From contig VWZF01002968.1 of assembly GCA_013396755.1 (NCBI GenBank), positions 798,355 through 862,354 of the forward strand: a DNA stretch of 64,000 nt. The letters are read 5' to 3'. This stretch comes from Sclerurus mexicanus. Lineage: Eukaryota > Chordata > Aves > Passeriformes > Furnariidae. Numbering within the stretch: position 1 is the first letter of the stretch; each line of letters starts with the position of its first letter. Below, one piece after another: positions 35,901-47,510 of this stretch. The notes under the pieces are model-generated. The model did no database searches. It was given only the letters and a program-made list of their open reading frames with translations, and was not told the origin of the DNA. Made by a program: the position numbers and the translations under genes.

Positions 35901-38900
35901 AATTAATTCAACTTTTTCTTAAATGTTGTAGATGATTACAAATGAAAGCCCAGAATGGAGTGGACTCGCTCACTAAAGGTGTAGGCTGAAGAGGAGAGGA
36001 GGAATTCCCCTCACTGTAGAAGTTTCTCTTCACTCTGCAGACAAACTATTTTCAAACCCTTTAAGCAGATGTATTTGGGGGAAATACGAACCAGATAGGA
36101 TGATGTGACCAGATGACTGTGGATGCAGAGTTGTTTAAGAAAAGCTCTCCTGTCATGTCCCAAACTAGTATAATGCATAAGACAATGAAGGGAGGAGGGA
36201 GATGATGGATGCAGGGACATGGAGGCAGATGGGAGAAGGAGGGAGTTTTGCACACAAGACATGTTATCTAGATCTGGATCTTTGGACATGAGAAGGTGTT
36301 TGGAGCAGCACAGGGACAGACCATATCTCAGCACTGGCATCTCAGGAAGATCAGCAGCAGAATGAGGCCCCTTTCAATTGCCATGGAAGTTGATGGGAAA
36401 CTTTCTACTGAGTAATGCTGCTTATTTGTGTCATCTACAGTATAAAACCTGCAAGGTTGGAAGGAAGCCATTCTCATGACTTGGAAAACTAACCACAAAA
36501 TCACCATCTCTTCTGGAGCAGGGAACTTCCCCTTCAGAGGGATGGCCTCTGGGACGCCTTATTAAGGGGCAGGTTGGTGAGAAGAAGGGACAGGTTAACT
36601 CTTTGGCATTTCAGCATCCTGTGTCATTCTGAGAGCTGTGTTAAACTGCTCCCTTCTCTCTTCTCTGAGGTTTTCCTGTGGCTAGTTAATTATAGAGAGA
36701 ATTGAGAGGCCTTTGTGGGTAGTTTGTCAACTTTGTGCTATGAGTCAAGAGGAGTGCACCTCAACAAGTCCTGGAATGTGGGCTGGGCTTCATAAGGCAT
36801 TCCCAAATTTGGTAGTTTATCTGGATTTGCCTGGGACACTTTGCATCCTCTCTGTATGGCCAGTCCATCTTGCTTTCGAGGCAGCATATAGCATGAAACA
36901 AGCAGCAAGCAAAGAGAGTGGTGGCAGCCATCATGGTGTCCCAGAGACCTTGAGTTGTTTCCATATTCACCAAACTCCAATATTGCAGCATCTTTCTTCT
37001 GGCTTGCCCTTGATGTTGTAAAGAACAGCAATAAACAGAGAAAATCAGGGTGCTAGTCTTCCTTTCCTATTTTACATATAACAATAGTGACAAGAATATG
37101 AAAATCCAGACTTGACGAAAATATTCTCCTTCTTTCCTAATAACCAAAATACTGAAGAGAACTAAGTGTAAACATACCTTTGACCTCCAGACTTCACTGT
37201 TAAGCCCAAACCTACACAGAATATTAACCTAGAAAAAGCCATGTCTTTCCAAACAACTGGTGCCTTTTTTGGCATGACATGGGTTCATCTCCTTACCATA
37301 TATTCAGAGGCAGCTTCTCCAGGAAGGATTTCCTCCTGCTTCTATATAATCTTGTGGCTCAGTCTCATGGCATTACCACTGTGGAAATTCAAAATACTCA
37401 ATGTTCAACTCGCAGGTATTTGGTCATAACTTATCAAGTATCCCCTAGGGAGAGGCTGTCTTATTTGAAGAACCTCAGGTCTGCGGGCAAGCTCAGGTTA
37501 TTTCAGCAGGAACTGGCCTTATTTGTGGTTTATTACTATGCAGTGAGCTGGAAGAAATGATGGGTGACTTCAATGACCAATCATACAGGCTAAATAACAA
37601 ATGCACTGCCATTCAGATGAAGCTGAAGGTCCACTGGTGGGTACCATCTAGCAGATACTGGGCTGGAGAAAAAATAGGTTTGTAGATAATTTACAAGCGG
37701 TAAATTGGTGAAATTGTGCCAGAAGGAATTCAGCAAGCCCCATTCCTTCTCTCCCTGATTACTTAAACAGTGGTCTGTGTTACATATGTTTGCCTTCTGC
37801 CCTGGTTATATCATTGCATAAATCCAGCTATGTGAAACAGTCCTAAAAGGGAAGGGGAAAGATTTGTAAGAAAGTCAAATTAAATAGCTAGGGTGTGAAG
37901 GAAAGAAGAATGTTTAAGGATCAGCGTTAGGGCCTCAGGAGTAATTGTCGTTTGGGAGCTTCGCAATTTTGGTGCAGGATATAGCAATTTTTTATATGTG
38001 AGCTTTTTGGATGTGTTCCCATGCTAAAATTGTTAGTCTTGGACCTCAAAATCACAAACAGGGAAGAGAGGTGATAATGGGAGGACCTTGGTAACCACAG
38101 GCTTAAAACAAGAATGAAAATGTGTTTGTTTGTACCAGCTGTCAGCTTCCAGGCCATCAGTTGTATGAGTTCAGCCAAACCTGAGCAGTCACAGCTGATT
38201 TGGGCTAGTTGTGGCTGTACTGCTAGCACACAACAGGGCTTGAGTAAAATCCCAGTTCTCTGTATCCTCTTGGCTGCCCTTTCCCCATGACTGAGCTTTC
38301 TCACAGGAAGGCAGGACTTTTCCATCTTTTCCAGACTTGAATCATGGTGGGATCCTGGAGTTTGAAAGAGAGATCCCTGTGACTTCTCACTTGCAAGTGC
38401 AAGTGTGACAGTCACTGGGGAAACATGAGCACAAGACTTTGGACTAAAACACCAGCAAGATATGGCGATGCTGGTGTGCATGGAACGGTGGCTGATGTTC
38501 AAATGTACAAGTGCAGAAGCTCATGTGTGAACCCTGAATCTACTTTCCAGCTTCCTTTCAAGGCCGATTTTCAAAAGCCTTTGAATTGAGTGGTATTGTC
38601 AGAGGACCATTTAAGCAATGTGGCCTCATATTCAGCTTCTGCTTTTCCTAAGCTGCCAAGAGGAGGGGATGGGAACTTGAATGTGTAAACAATCCATATG
38701 TTAGGGGAAGGTTGTGAACATGTGTTGGGCTTACTTTCCTGGTGCATAATTATTACAGATACTTAAGTACCAGAGAAGTTGCACAATACCTTAATTACTG
38801 CATTTAGATAAAGCCTGCTCATTGTAGGAGTCATACTCTCTGGCTCTACTTTCTCTTCAAGGTGTAATTTAAACTGTTGTTACTGAGATGCATGGGTGGC

Positions 38901-39956
38901 CAGCATGTACTAAAGTTTTCTGTATGGTTCATACAGGTCTTAAATTGGTATTCTTCACCCTGCTTTTCAAGGTGCAGAACTTAGTGAGCTCCTGGCCTGT
39001 TGTGTAAAAATTGCCAATCCTTTTACATAGAAAGAAGTCAGATCCATATACATGTTGTGATTCCTCTTTCAGGCACCTTTTGGTTGTTTCCTCTTTTTAT
39101 ATGAAATATGTGCTTCTACACATACTTGTACTACCAAATCTAATTGTACTCTAAATTGTTAGGGGAGTAGAAGGAAATTTTTAGATGAATCTGAGGAAGA
39201 TTCTAGGATGGTCCACTACAAATATATATATGGTACCCCGTGGTACACCTGAGTTTTTCCTTTGAAAGCCTGAATGAAATTAAATCAAAACAAAACAAAA
39301 AAAGAGAGAGACAGAAAGAAAATAGTTGGATTCAGTTTCACATAAACCCCATGATGCAAGTCCAGGAGAAGGGGTCATTCTACCTGGCTTCAGTGATCTG
39401 CAATCTAAGGTTGCTGCTTGGTGCCAACATAACTATTGGTGAGAAGGGGGCATTGTAGGCAGTGATATCTGTGAACTTCTTCCCTCTTTTCAGGGACTTG
39501 TCTCATGCCAACAGCAAATCTGTTGTAGGTGAAGAATTTACTGTCCTTGTCCTTTCTCTTCACAGTCTTCCATAAAATTAAATGTATAAACCAAGGAACC
39601 TCATCCCTGTTTCAATCTCCTAACTCAGCACTGAGGATGCTGAAAGAAGGTATCTGAAAATGAAAGATTGCGAGGTTGTATCTCACTTCTCAGCCCTGGG
39701 GAGCAACTGGCAAGAGCTGTGTCTAAGAAGTTTGGGCAGGGGGATCAGTAGACAAAAAAGAATGCAAATGAGCTGTGGCAAACACTTCCTAATAGAGGTA
39801 CCCATGACTGGAGTACCTGTGTTGGACCTTGAGGATTTATTCCAGCTTCTCTCAATCACATCAGTGCTGTCAACCACAAGTAGACTCAGCCATCTCTTAG
39901 GCTCATTCAGAGAAGCTTAACACCTACAGTTTTGTTGCTTTCCCTGGAGCCATCCA
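32906..39956. other. Unannotated unique noncoding DNA
   Basis: Seven kilobases without a recognised gene or transposon. There is a purine-rich strand at about 36186-36250 (GAAGGGAGGAGGGAGATGAT and onward), a 7-bp perfect hairpin CTGTATG-GTT-CATACAG at 38920-38936 and a short (AT) run near 39222. The longest frame, 191 aa at 37927-38502 (minus), has no recognisable domain or composition bias suggesting real coding. The frames at 34675-35067 (130 aa) and 36011-36340 (109 aa) are equally unconvincing. Confidence 0.5.
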
Positions 39957-40165
39957 TGCTCAGGATCCCAAAACGGGCCATTTCTTAGACCACAGATGGG
40001 TAGAACCAATTCCCTTTGGGGGAAATGATGCTCAGGATCCCAAAACAGGCCATTTCTTAGACCACAGATGGGTAGAACCAATTCCCTTTGGGGGAAATGA
40101 TGCTCAGGATCCCAAAACAGGCCATTTCTTAGACCACAGATGGGTAGAACCGATTCCCTTTGGGG
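39957..40165. repeat. 72-bp minisatellite, 2.9 near-identical copies
   Basis: Copies begin at 39957, 40029 and 40101, each with TGCTCAGGATCCCAAAAC, and the third breaks off after 65 bases at 40165. Only two positions vary: unit position 19 (G in copy 1 at 39975, A at 40047 and 40119) and unit position 52 (A at 40008 and 40080, G in copy 3 at 40152). Two substitutions in about 209 bases indicate a recent tandem duplication, so copy number may vary among individuals. Each unit contains one BamHI-type GGATCC-like word (AGGATCCC) and a TTTGGGGG run. No ORF depends on it. Confidence 0.97.
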
Positions 40166-41044
40166 CTCCTCACTAGAAAAGGAATGTGCCTTCTAGACCC
40201 TACTGCATGGTATAGGCCTAAACAAAACATTGGTGTCTCACCTCATCTTATGCTGTTTTCTTAGCTGGCTCTTCCCTCAGCTATTTTTTTTTCTAGCTGA
40301 ATGAATAAACAAAACCACCCAGTTTAAATGCCTGTTACAATTTTTACCTGAGCAAGAGAACATTTCCCAGTAGCTATAGCCACGTGCATAAGAGTAAGGA
40401 CCTGTGGCAATTAGCAAGTATGGGGAGAGAATATTGGGTCATGTTGAGGCAGGTTTTTCAGTAATTGTATAGGGGCAACAATTAGAAGAGGCAGGAGGCT
40501 CATTAGATACGCTAATCCCCCAGAGTAGGCAGTGGATTGCAGAACAATCTTCCAGTCCAAATGATTGCTCATAGCTCATGGTGTGCCTGAAGTACAGTGA
40601 AAAAACCTCACCCTCTTCTGAGAGGCAGCTTGTGTGGGTACATATCCGTGGTGAGGCTGGGGGAAGCAGTGTGGGTTCTCTGACTTTTAGTCATAGCACC
40701 ACTCAGCTTCTGCAAAGCAAAGGGATCCCAGAGCAAAGATTGCCATCAGTGCTTCCTTGATGATTTAATTTGTTCCTCTTCTCCTTGTCCCCTAGTCCCC
40801 GGCTCTTTGCTCTGTGGTGACATTCATAAACTGCAGCATTGGCAGGTCTCACAAGCAGGGCAGATGCAGTCAGCTGGGGTATGAGGAGGAGCAGATGATG
40901 TACAGAAAGATGCTGAGGGAGCTTGGTATGCTCAACCTGGAGATAAGAGAGATGTGTGTAGTGGAGGGATCTAGTTGCTGTCTATCTCTGCCGAATGGGG
41001 GATTACAAGAAAGATATAGTGAGACTCTTCTCCATGCTTAACAA
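40166..41044. other. Unannotated noncoding DNA
   Basis: Nothing is recognised in these 880 bases. A 75-aa frame at 40814-41041 is without resemblance to known proteins. Confidence 0.5.
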
Positions 41045-41620
41045 AGGCAAGTCCCTCAGCCCTTCAACTTCTCTCCACATATGCCATGAAGTTCAGGCCC
41101 TGATCATCTTGGTGGCCTCTGTTGGACTTGCTCCAGTTTATTGAAACTTCTTTCGCACTCAAGAGACTCAAAACAGGACACAGCCCTTCAGATACACCTT
41201 TATCAGTGTGAAGCAGAGAGGAATAATACTTTCATTCTGCTGGCTGTGTTTTTGCTAACGTTAACTCAGATGCAGTTGGGCTTCACTGCTCTGAAAGCAC
41301 AGTGCTGAACTCATGCTCAACTTCTTGTCCACCAGGACTCTCAGGCCCTTTTCTGCAGAGATGCTTCCCAGTCAGCCAGCTCCCAGCCTGTTCTGGTGCA
41401 AGGAACCACTTCATCCCAGTTGTAGGTGTTTGCCCTTGCCTTGGTTAAACTTTATAAAGTACCTGCTGGCACAGTATTCCAGCCCATTGCAGTCCCACTG
41501 AATCACAGCCCTGCTTCCCTGCCAACGTGTGAATTCCTCCTCTCCAGCCTGGTGTTATCCTTGAAACTGGAGATAGTATGCTGATTCTCATAAACTGAGT
41601 TGATGAACAAGATGGTTTAT
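41045..41620 (-). mobile_element. CR1 LINE fragment, ORF2 end region (minus strand)
   Basis: The plus strand is a reverse complement of the CR1 ORF2 3' part. In order: CCCTCAGCCCTTCAACTTCT, GATCATCTTGGTGGCCTCTG-type and TTGGACTTGCTCCAGTTT blocks, CAAAACAGGACACAGCCCTT, CTTGTCCACCAGGACTCTCA followed by GGCCCTTTTCTGCAGAGATG, CCCAGCCTGTTCTGGTGCA, TTTGCCCTTGCCTTGGTTAA, and a final ACTGAGTTGATGAACAAGAT-type block. In CR1 this covers the C-terminal region after the reverse-transcriptase core. Frames are broken by several indels and stop codons. The true CR1 3' end is missing, so the copy is truncated on both sides or interrupted. It is older than the 32.5-kb copy by appearance. Confidence 0.82.
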
Positions 41621-42469
41621 GTATTGCTAGCTCCTGAAAACTCAGAACTAGAAGAGGCAATAAATGCCTTTAGAACAAACTCAAGTTTTTTCCACAGAGC
41701 AGGAAGAAATACGTATCTTCTGGAGATATTTTAAAGAAAACACAGATTTTCTCAGACCCACAGTATCCTGAGGCCTCAGGGTTTCAGATGTTGTAAGAAA
41801 TACTATGAGACCTCATTACATGTTAACAATTAGGCTTATAGTTTTACTACATCCCTTTTGCTATTTTCTAGTTTTATAGTCATCTGTTCTTTGTGGGATT
41901 GCTATATCTCCTGAATATATTGCACATGGGCTACAGTGATGTGCAGCAGGGTCACAGGAAGGTGAAAGATGTTTGCCATGCCTCTGCCCTTACCCGAACT
42001 GGTTCCTATGATTTTCACAGGACAGGTGTTTTTTTGTTCTCCATGGAAGAGCTTTCTGGGAAGTGTCAGCACCGCTGTTTTGAAACTCTAGTTTATGGGG
42101 ATCTTTGGTCTCTTTTTGTTCTGAAGGAGTCTAGTATCACCAATGGACTTATTCATATCCCTCTGCAAACGTAAGATGCTGGTTCATGACCAAGCTAATG
42201 AGGGGTAACCTACCAAGGACACTCCAAAACGAATTGTCATTGCATGTCCTGAGATACACTTTGTCAGTATCCGAGGCACTGGCCACAATTAGGACTACTA
42301 TGTGAAAAAGGCAAGCAAAACTAGTGCTGGAAAGAAAGGTGTGAAACATACCTTGCTGGAACATTGGAGTTGACCACAACTAACTATGGAGGATGATGCT
42401 GCATCTATGGATGCTAGCAAGTTTCCTAATGACCTGGCTGGCATGTCTTGACCAGAGTTAAACGGACCA
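41621..42469. other. Unannotated noncoding DNA
   Basis: No gene or repeat is recognised. A 93-aa frame at 41893-42174 is unconvincing. Part of this stretch could be unrecognisably old retroposon sequence, given its neighbours on both sides. Confidence 0.45.
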
Positions 42470-42580
42470 TCAAATCTGGAGTCAGAAAGGAATTTCAGGT
42501 CAGATTGGATAGCAAAAGCAGTGTTAGGATACTTGCTGTTTTGCCCTCTGTTACAGGGGTGTAGTCTATTTACTAGGCAC
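42470..42580 (+). mobile_element. Probable ancient CR1/L3-type LINE 3' end relic
   Basis: The block GGAGTCAGAAAGGAATTTC, then AGGTCAGATTGG, and further on TTTTGCCCTCTGTTACAGGG resembles the old amniote CR1/L3 3' untranslated region. That region has a GTCAGGAAGGAATTTTCCCC motif, a CAGATTGGC motif and a TTTTGCCTTCCTCTGCAGC motif in the same order. Divergence is high and the terminal short repeat is missing. The alternative is chance similarity. Confidence 0.4.
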
Positions 42581-43282
42581 ACATGGGAATTCTGCTTACC
42601 AAATATCTCTCCGTTGCAGGCACTGAGGACATTGGCAATAACCTTCATCTCTCTTGCTGTTTTCCTAGAGTAGGAATTTTTGTTGCTTTTGAGGTAGGTT
42701 CTTTTGGTAGAAAATCTTAAGTTTGCTTAAGAGCATTGGAGTTACTCTATAGCTCATAGAGTGTGACCCCATGTTCCTATCAGGACTGAATGACTACTCA
42801 GTGGTTGCCTCTGACTGCAGGAGGCTGAGTTAGACAGCCTGAGAGCTCCTGCTGTACATTCTGCATCAAACCAAGCACAGCATATCACACTCTTGTATAA
42901 TGGACAAGTGGAGTTCTTCTGAACCAAGTTCCATCAGGAAAAGTTGTGTCTTAGGGAGTCCCCAGGAAGCTATGAAGGTCCACTGACCAATCCTTGCTGA
43001 ATTGCTGCAACAGGAACAAGAAGTACTGTTTGCTCTCTCATGCAAGCATATAACCTGTCAGTAAAGTTTTGTCCTGGGCTCTAGACTATTTCCCAGTTGT
43101 CTGCTGACCTGATTGGAATGAAAATTTAAATGGCTTCTAGAACAGATCTCACAGATTTTGTCCAGATGGAATGAAAAATATGTTGAAGCATGTGTAAGCC
43201 CCCTGTGTATCAGAAGAGAAACACGACACCATCAAGTTGCGAGACTGACAATTCCCATGCTGTCTGCACATCCTCATTGCCA
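42581..43282. other. Unannotated noncoding DNA
   Basis: Nothing is recognised. Confidence 0.5.
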
Positions 43283-43310
43283 CAAAAAAAAATTAAAAAA
43301 AAATAAAAAT
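43283..43310. repeat. A-rich low-complexity tract
   Basis: Two A9 runs separated by TT, then TAAAAAT. A simple A-rich tract with no recognisable retrocopy upstream. Confidence 0.8.
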
Positions 43311-46300
43311 CCCTGATGCTTCTTTGAAAGGCAAACAGGTATGTCAGACTCTATCTTGTGCAATACCTAATAGAAAGTCTGAGCCACCTCCCAAAAGATG
43401 AGTGTCATGTCTCCCCACCTTTGATAAAACATTGTTGACAAATAGCAGGTTTGCCATAATTAGAAGCATAATAACTAGGAAGTGAAGCTCAGAACCAATT
43501 CAGGCGTCTAACTCTCTCCAGCTGCTATTAAAGCTGATGTCTCAGGCAATCAACTGCAAATGGGTATTATTTTCTAATTGGATCCACAGCTCCCTACATG
43601 TGAGATGTGAATGAATGAGGTAAACACACGTGCAACCAGCAAAACTCACAGCTAGCTGTCATCCCTTCAGTGCCACTAATGTGGCTCTCATTCATCCCAA
43701 AAGCTGTGAGGACCTTGCTACACTTTTCCAGAGGCCTCAGGGTCCAGCACTGTTAGTTAGGGAAATTGTTTCTGATGTTTTGATAAGGGCCTGGGTATTC
43801 TGCATGCACAGGGGACTTTGGAACATACTCACAGGGTGAATATCTGCAAGCTGTGTAAAAGGGCTGAGCTAGGAAATATGGAATAGCTATTCCAGCATGA
43901 TAGATCACTCCACCTGCTTTATCTGGTCTTGGCTCCCTCCTTCATTCTGGTGTGGGCTGTCCTGTCTTGTCAAAAACCTGTCAAAAAGGAACTCACAGGA
44001 GATGTTGCAGTGTTAGAGACCTGTATCGAGCAGTGTGGGGACATTAGCAGCACCAAACTGGCCTGTCCTGGTTGGAGTGCCCTGGATATATCGCACAGAC
44101 AGTCTACCAGTCCATTCTCTACATGGGAATGGATAGAAGTGTTTTTCTTCTTCACTCCCGGTGGAGCGGTGATGACCATGTGGATGGAAGGCTGTAGGGT
44201 TAGTGTCCGCTGACTCTTGCAAGTGCCTCATCCCTTCTGGGAGAGGTTGAGAGCACAGGTACCATACCTCTGGTACCTGCCAGCCTAACACAATAATGTT
44301 TGACCAGAACAAAAGGAAGAAAGAAGACTGAAATGGAATTACATTGCAGGGTAGCTTCTGAGATAGGATGTATACTGTTCCTTTCTCCATTCCATGACAA
44401 ATAGCCTGCTACCTTCTTTAGAAAATGTCTTGCTTTTCTTTCAGCCGTATTTGTCTGGTATCCATGTCCAACCTCTAGATTCTGTTTTGTGTTTGCCTAT
44501 AAAATTACAAATCTCAAGTCTCAGAAACCTTCCTTCCATATGGATGTATGTAGATGCATGAGGTCTCTTTCCAAGCTAAACAGATGAACCTCATCCACCT
44601 CCCATGGGGAGAGAGGCTATCCAACCTGCATCCTACCATTCTTGCCACTTTCTGCCTCAGTGCTTTCTGTGAGTCAGCAAGCAGTGTGTGACTCAGTCAA
44701 AATGCACATAGGGCACAACAGCCATGAACTAAATTCAGTGCTTGCTAAAGAACGTGAAGGTGTTATTCTGGGGATCAACAAACCTTCTAATGATGATACT
44801 GGGTGGATTCTGGCCAGAAAGGTGTGCTGTGCTGAAGGAAGATGGGAGGAGAGCCTGGAAGCAACGCAGCAGGATTTGGAAAGAAGAGTTGGCTCCACAG
44901 AGGAACAACTTCACAGGATTCACAGTGGAGCAACAAGAGAAGCTATTACAGGAGGACTAGATCTGGTTTGGTACCTCTGAATGGGAGAGTTGCATGTTGC
45001 AAATGCAGTACAGTGACTTGCCCCTTGGAGTTGTCCTCTCCAGGTCAGCTGTAAGGTGCTACCACTGCTCTGAAATAGTCAGAGATACCTAGAAGCAGAC
45101 CAGCTTCCATGGTACCATAGGGCCTGGCAGGTTTGCTGAAGGCATAGCACAAAATGCCCTGTAAGGAGGGAGCAGAGCTTGAGAAATCCACAGGAAAACC
45201 CTTCTCATTTTAAGACAAGCAAGTCAGTATAGAGAAAGACATACTTCTGGTGAGATGTAAAGGACCTGACGCAATCACCTCAGCACAGTTCCTATTCCTC
45301 CTGGCTTGTGTGAATATTTCCTCAATGCATGAGACATACATTCAGAGGGCAACACCACTCCCTTCTCTACCCTTCCCATGCCCAGGAGCACTTCTGACCG
45401 TGAGAAAGTTCTGACATGCAAAGGAGACTCCTGTAACAACGCCTTACTTGCTGTCAGCTGAAAGCAAGTGACACCCTCTCTAATGACTAGTTTCAGAAAG
45501 AAAGCAAATACACAAGGATGCACTCACCTGTCCCAAGTGATCACTGCTGTCTCCCACGGGTGAAATTGCTGGGGCTTTTCAACATACGTGTTGCTAGCCA
45601 TATACCAAGGTGAGGTCACCTCCTCACTGAGGGATCAGAGGGTCCTTAGGGACCTTTATCCTGGCAGATAGTGCTCTGAACATTGTGCATCTGGGCACTG
45701 CTGTGTAGTACAGGGATATTTCCCAGAGACTTCCCACTTCTTTGGTAGGAAAGTGCAAAATGCCTTCAAGATCATCTACCAATGGAGAATGGAGCAGAGT
45801 AGATCCAAATCTTTCTTTTTTCATGTTTTTTGAGGTGGCTGCCCCATAGACTAGAGCACATACTTCAACCCCTAATGCCACTTTTGCTTCTTGTCCCCCC
45901 AGTACTTGGCAAATCACCCGTGGGAGCCTCTGACTGGCAGAAGGTGAGAGAGCCACGTTGTACATGTCAGGGTGGTTTGGTAGCCTGGCTTGTAGCATCC
46001 AGAGGGAGTGTCTGCCTCTGTTGATAGCATTTCCAAAGAAAGGAGCCAAATCCACCCACATGGGTCACGGAGACTCTATCTTTCTGCCACATGCCTTCCT
46101 TCTTGCCCAGCCCTGGCAGGGCCCTGTTGTTCCTCACGTGTTGCCCTGCATGCAGAGGAGACCTGCCAAAGCCTGACAGGCTCCATGGCCCGTGGATCTG
46201 CCTTCACATCCAAGGCATTTTCCTATCCAGGCATTTTGGGACCAGGACTGGGATTTGGTCTTTGATTTGGTTTGATGGAAGGAGTGGGAATTGTAAAGTC

Positions 46301-46344
46301 AATCTAAAATCTGTAGATCACCATAATGGGAACAAGAGAACATA
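43311..46344. other. Unannotated noncoding DNA with one CNE-like stretch
   Basis: About 43490-43600 is CNE-like: AACCAATTCAGGCG, CTGCTATTAAAGCTGATG, GGCAATCAACTGC and TTTTCTAATTGGATCC lie close together. The rest shows nothing recognisable. The longest frames are 145 aa (45624-46061, minus) and 125 aa (44013-44390, minus). Neither resembles a known family, and both overlap frames on the plus strand. Confidence 0.45.
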
Positions 46345-46368
46345 TTAAAAAAAAATAAAAATAAAAAA
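46345..46368. repeat. A-rich low-complexity tract
   Basis: A9-T-A5-T-A6 type tract following AACATATT. A simple repeat; a poly(A) tail origin cannot be shown. Confidence 0.75.
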
Positions 46369-47269
46369 GTCAGTAGTATGTAGGCTTGTGGTTCATGGAA
46401 AATACAAAATAGAAGGGGGTTTTCTGGTCAAATGCTGTGATTTTTTTCTGGTTCTTCATACTTCCCATGTATGTTTACCCCATGGCCACAGCTTTTGGGA
46501 TTTTCTGCAGAAGTTCATTGTCATTTCAGCATCCCCTCCACATGTGCCAGCCTTTGCTCCAACTTCAGAGACCCGTAGTCACTTTTGAAACACAGAGAGA
46601 GCCGAGAGTGAATGCCAAGGAGCTGACTTCCACTGTTTATTCATCTTCTCAAAACCCGAGGCTTTTAAAGAGATCTTCCTTCAGTTCTTCCAGAGATCCT
46701 CATGTGGCTTTTCTTGCTTTGGGTGTGAGCTCAAAACTCTTCTTTTAGGGAGGGTGCATATGCTTTGAAGCTAAACCAATAATTACCTTAAAGATTTAAA
46801 GTGCTGGTCTTATTTCCACAGAGGGGGCCACACATATGTGCAGAGGCAGTCAGGAGTGTGGGCTGGAACAGAGACCTTAGAAGTGTCCAGGAGAAGCAGT
46901 GGGATCACTCCCAGCAACAATCTCTCCCTCTCCCTTGGATCCAGATCCAGCAATGTCCTTAACTATGAGCTTAAATTTCAGCATCTGCAGCAATTAAAGA
47001 CGAATCCATGCTCTAATGAGCTGCAAACCTTGGCTCAGCAGAACATGGAGTTGCATGTCACACTCTGCTTTCCAGACAAGGCAGCACACAGGGCAAGAAA
47101 CTCCTCAGTATCAGAGCACAAAACTGTGTAAGATCTCAGCAGCCCTGATTCTTTGTTTAATTTGGCTAAGGAAATATCAATAAAGAAGTGAGGAACTGTT
47201 GCACATGACATCCAGGGCCTGCCCAGTGCTTCCCCCGTTGTTGGTGCATCACGTATTATGACAATTGGG
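46369..47269. other. Unannotated noncoding DNA
   Basis: No gene is recognised. The frames at 46437-46748 (103 aa) and 46838-47131 (97 aa) match nothing I know. The last 100 bases may be diverged CR1 flanking the fragment below. Confidence 0.45.
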
Positions 47270-47510
47270 AGCAGTTTCTCAAGACTGGAAGAAAGCAAGT
47301 GCCACCCCGTCTTCAGAAAGATATGGGGAACTGCAGGGCAGCCTCACCTCAACTAATCCTGGAGATCATTTTCTGGCTCATGAAGGACAAGAAGGTGATC
47401 AGGAGTAATCAGCATAGACTTATGAAGGGGAAATTGCGCTTAACCCACCCGATAACTTTCTGCGATGAAGTGAGGGCCAGAGCGAGGTGCTGTACCAGCT
47501 GGGCCAGTTG
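47270..47510 (+). mobile_element. CR1 LINE ORF2 reverse-transcriptase fragment (broken)
   Basis: Nucleotides such as CAAGACTGGAAGAAAGCAAG, GGGGAACTGCAGGGCAGCCT, CATGAAGGACAAGAAGGTGA, TCAGGAGTAATCAGCATAG and AAGGGGAAATTG follow the CR1 ORF2 N-terminal reverse-transcriptase segment in order. In translation the run MKDKKVIRSNQH, then KGK and an FCDE motif, is recognisable from the RT region before the catalytic block. The copy is short, indel-bearing and lacks the catalytic aspartates, so it is inactive. It differs from the other CR1 pieces in the window, which are mostly 3' ends, in being an internal fragment. Confidence 0.85.

Noticed and set aside
37927..38502. 191-aa open frame on the minus strand as a gene
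   Set aside because: No domain, signal or family resemblance. Low-complexity-free but random-looking composition, and one chance frame of this length is expected in 64 kb of vertebrate DNA.
39957..40165. CRISPR-like array
   Set aside because: Units are directly adjacent with no unique spacers and the DNA is eukaryotic; it is a plain minisatellite.
45624..46061. 145-aa minus-strand frame as a coding exon
   Set aside because: No resemblance to a known family, and overlapping open frames of 64-85 aa lie on the other strand.
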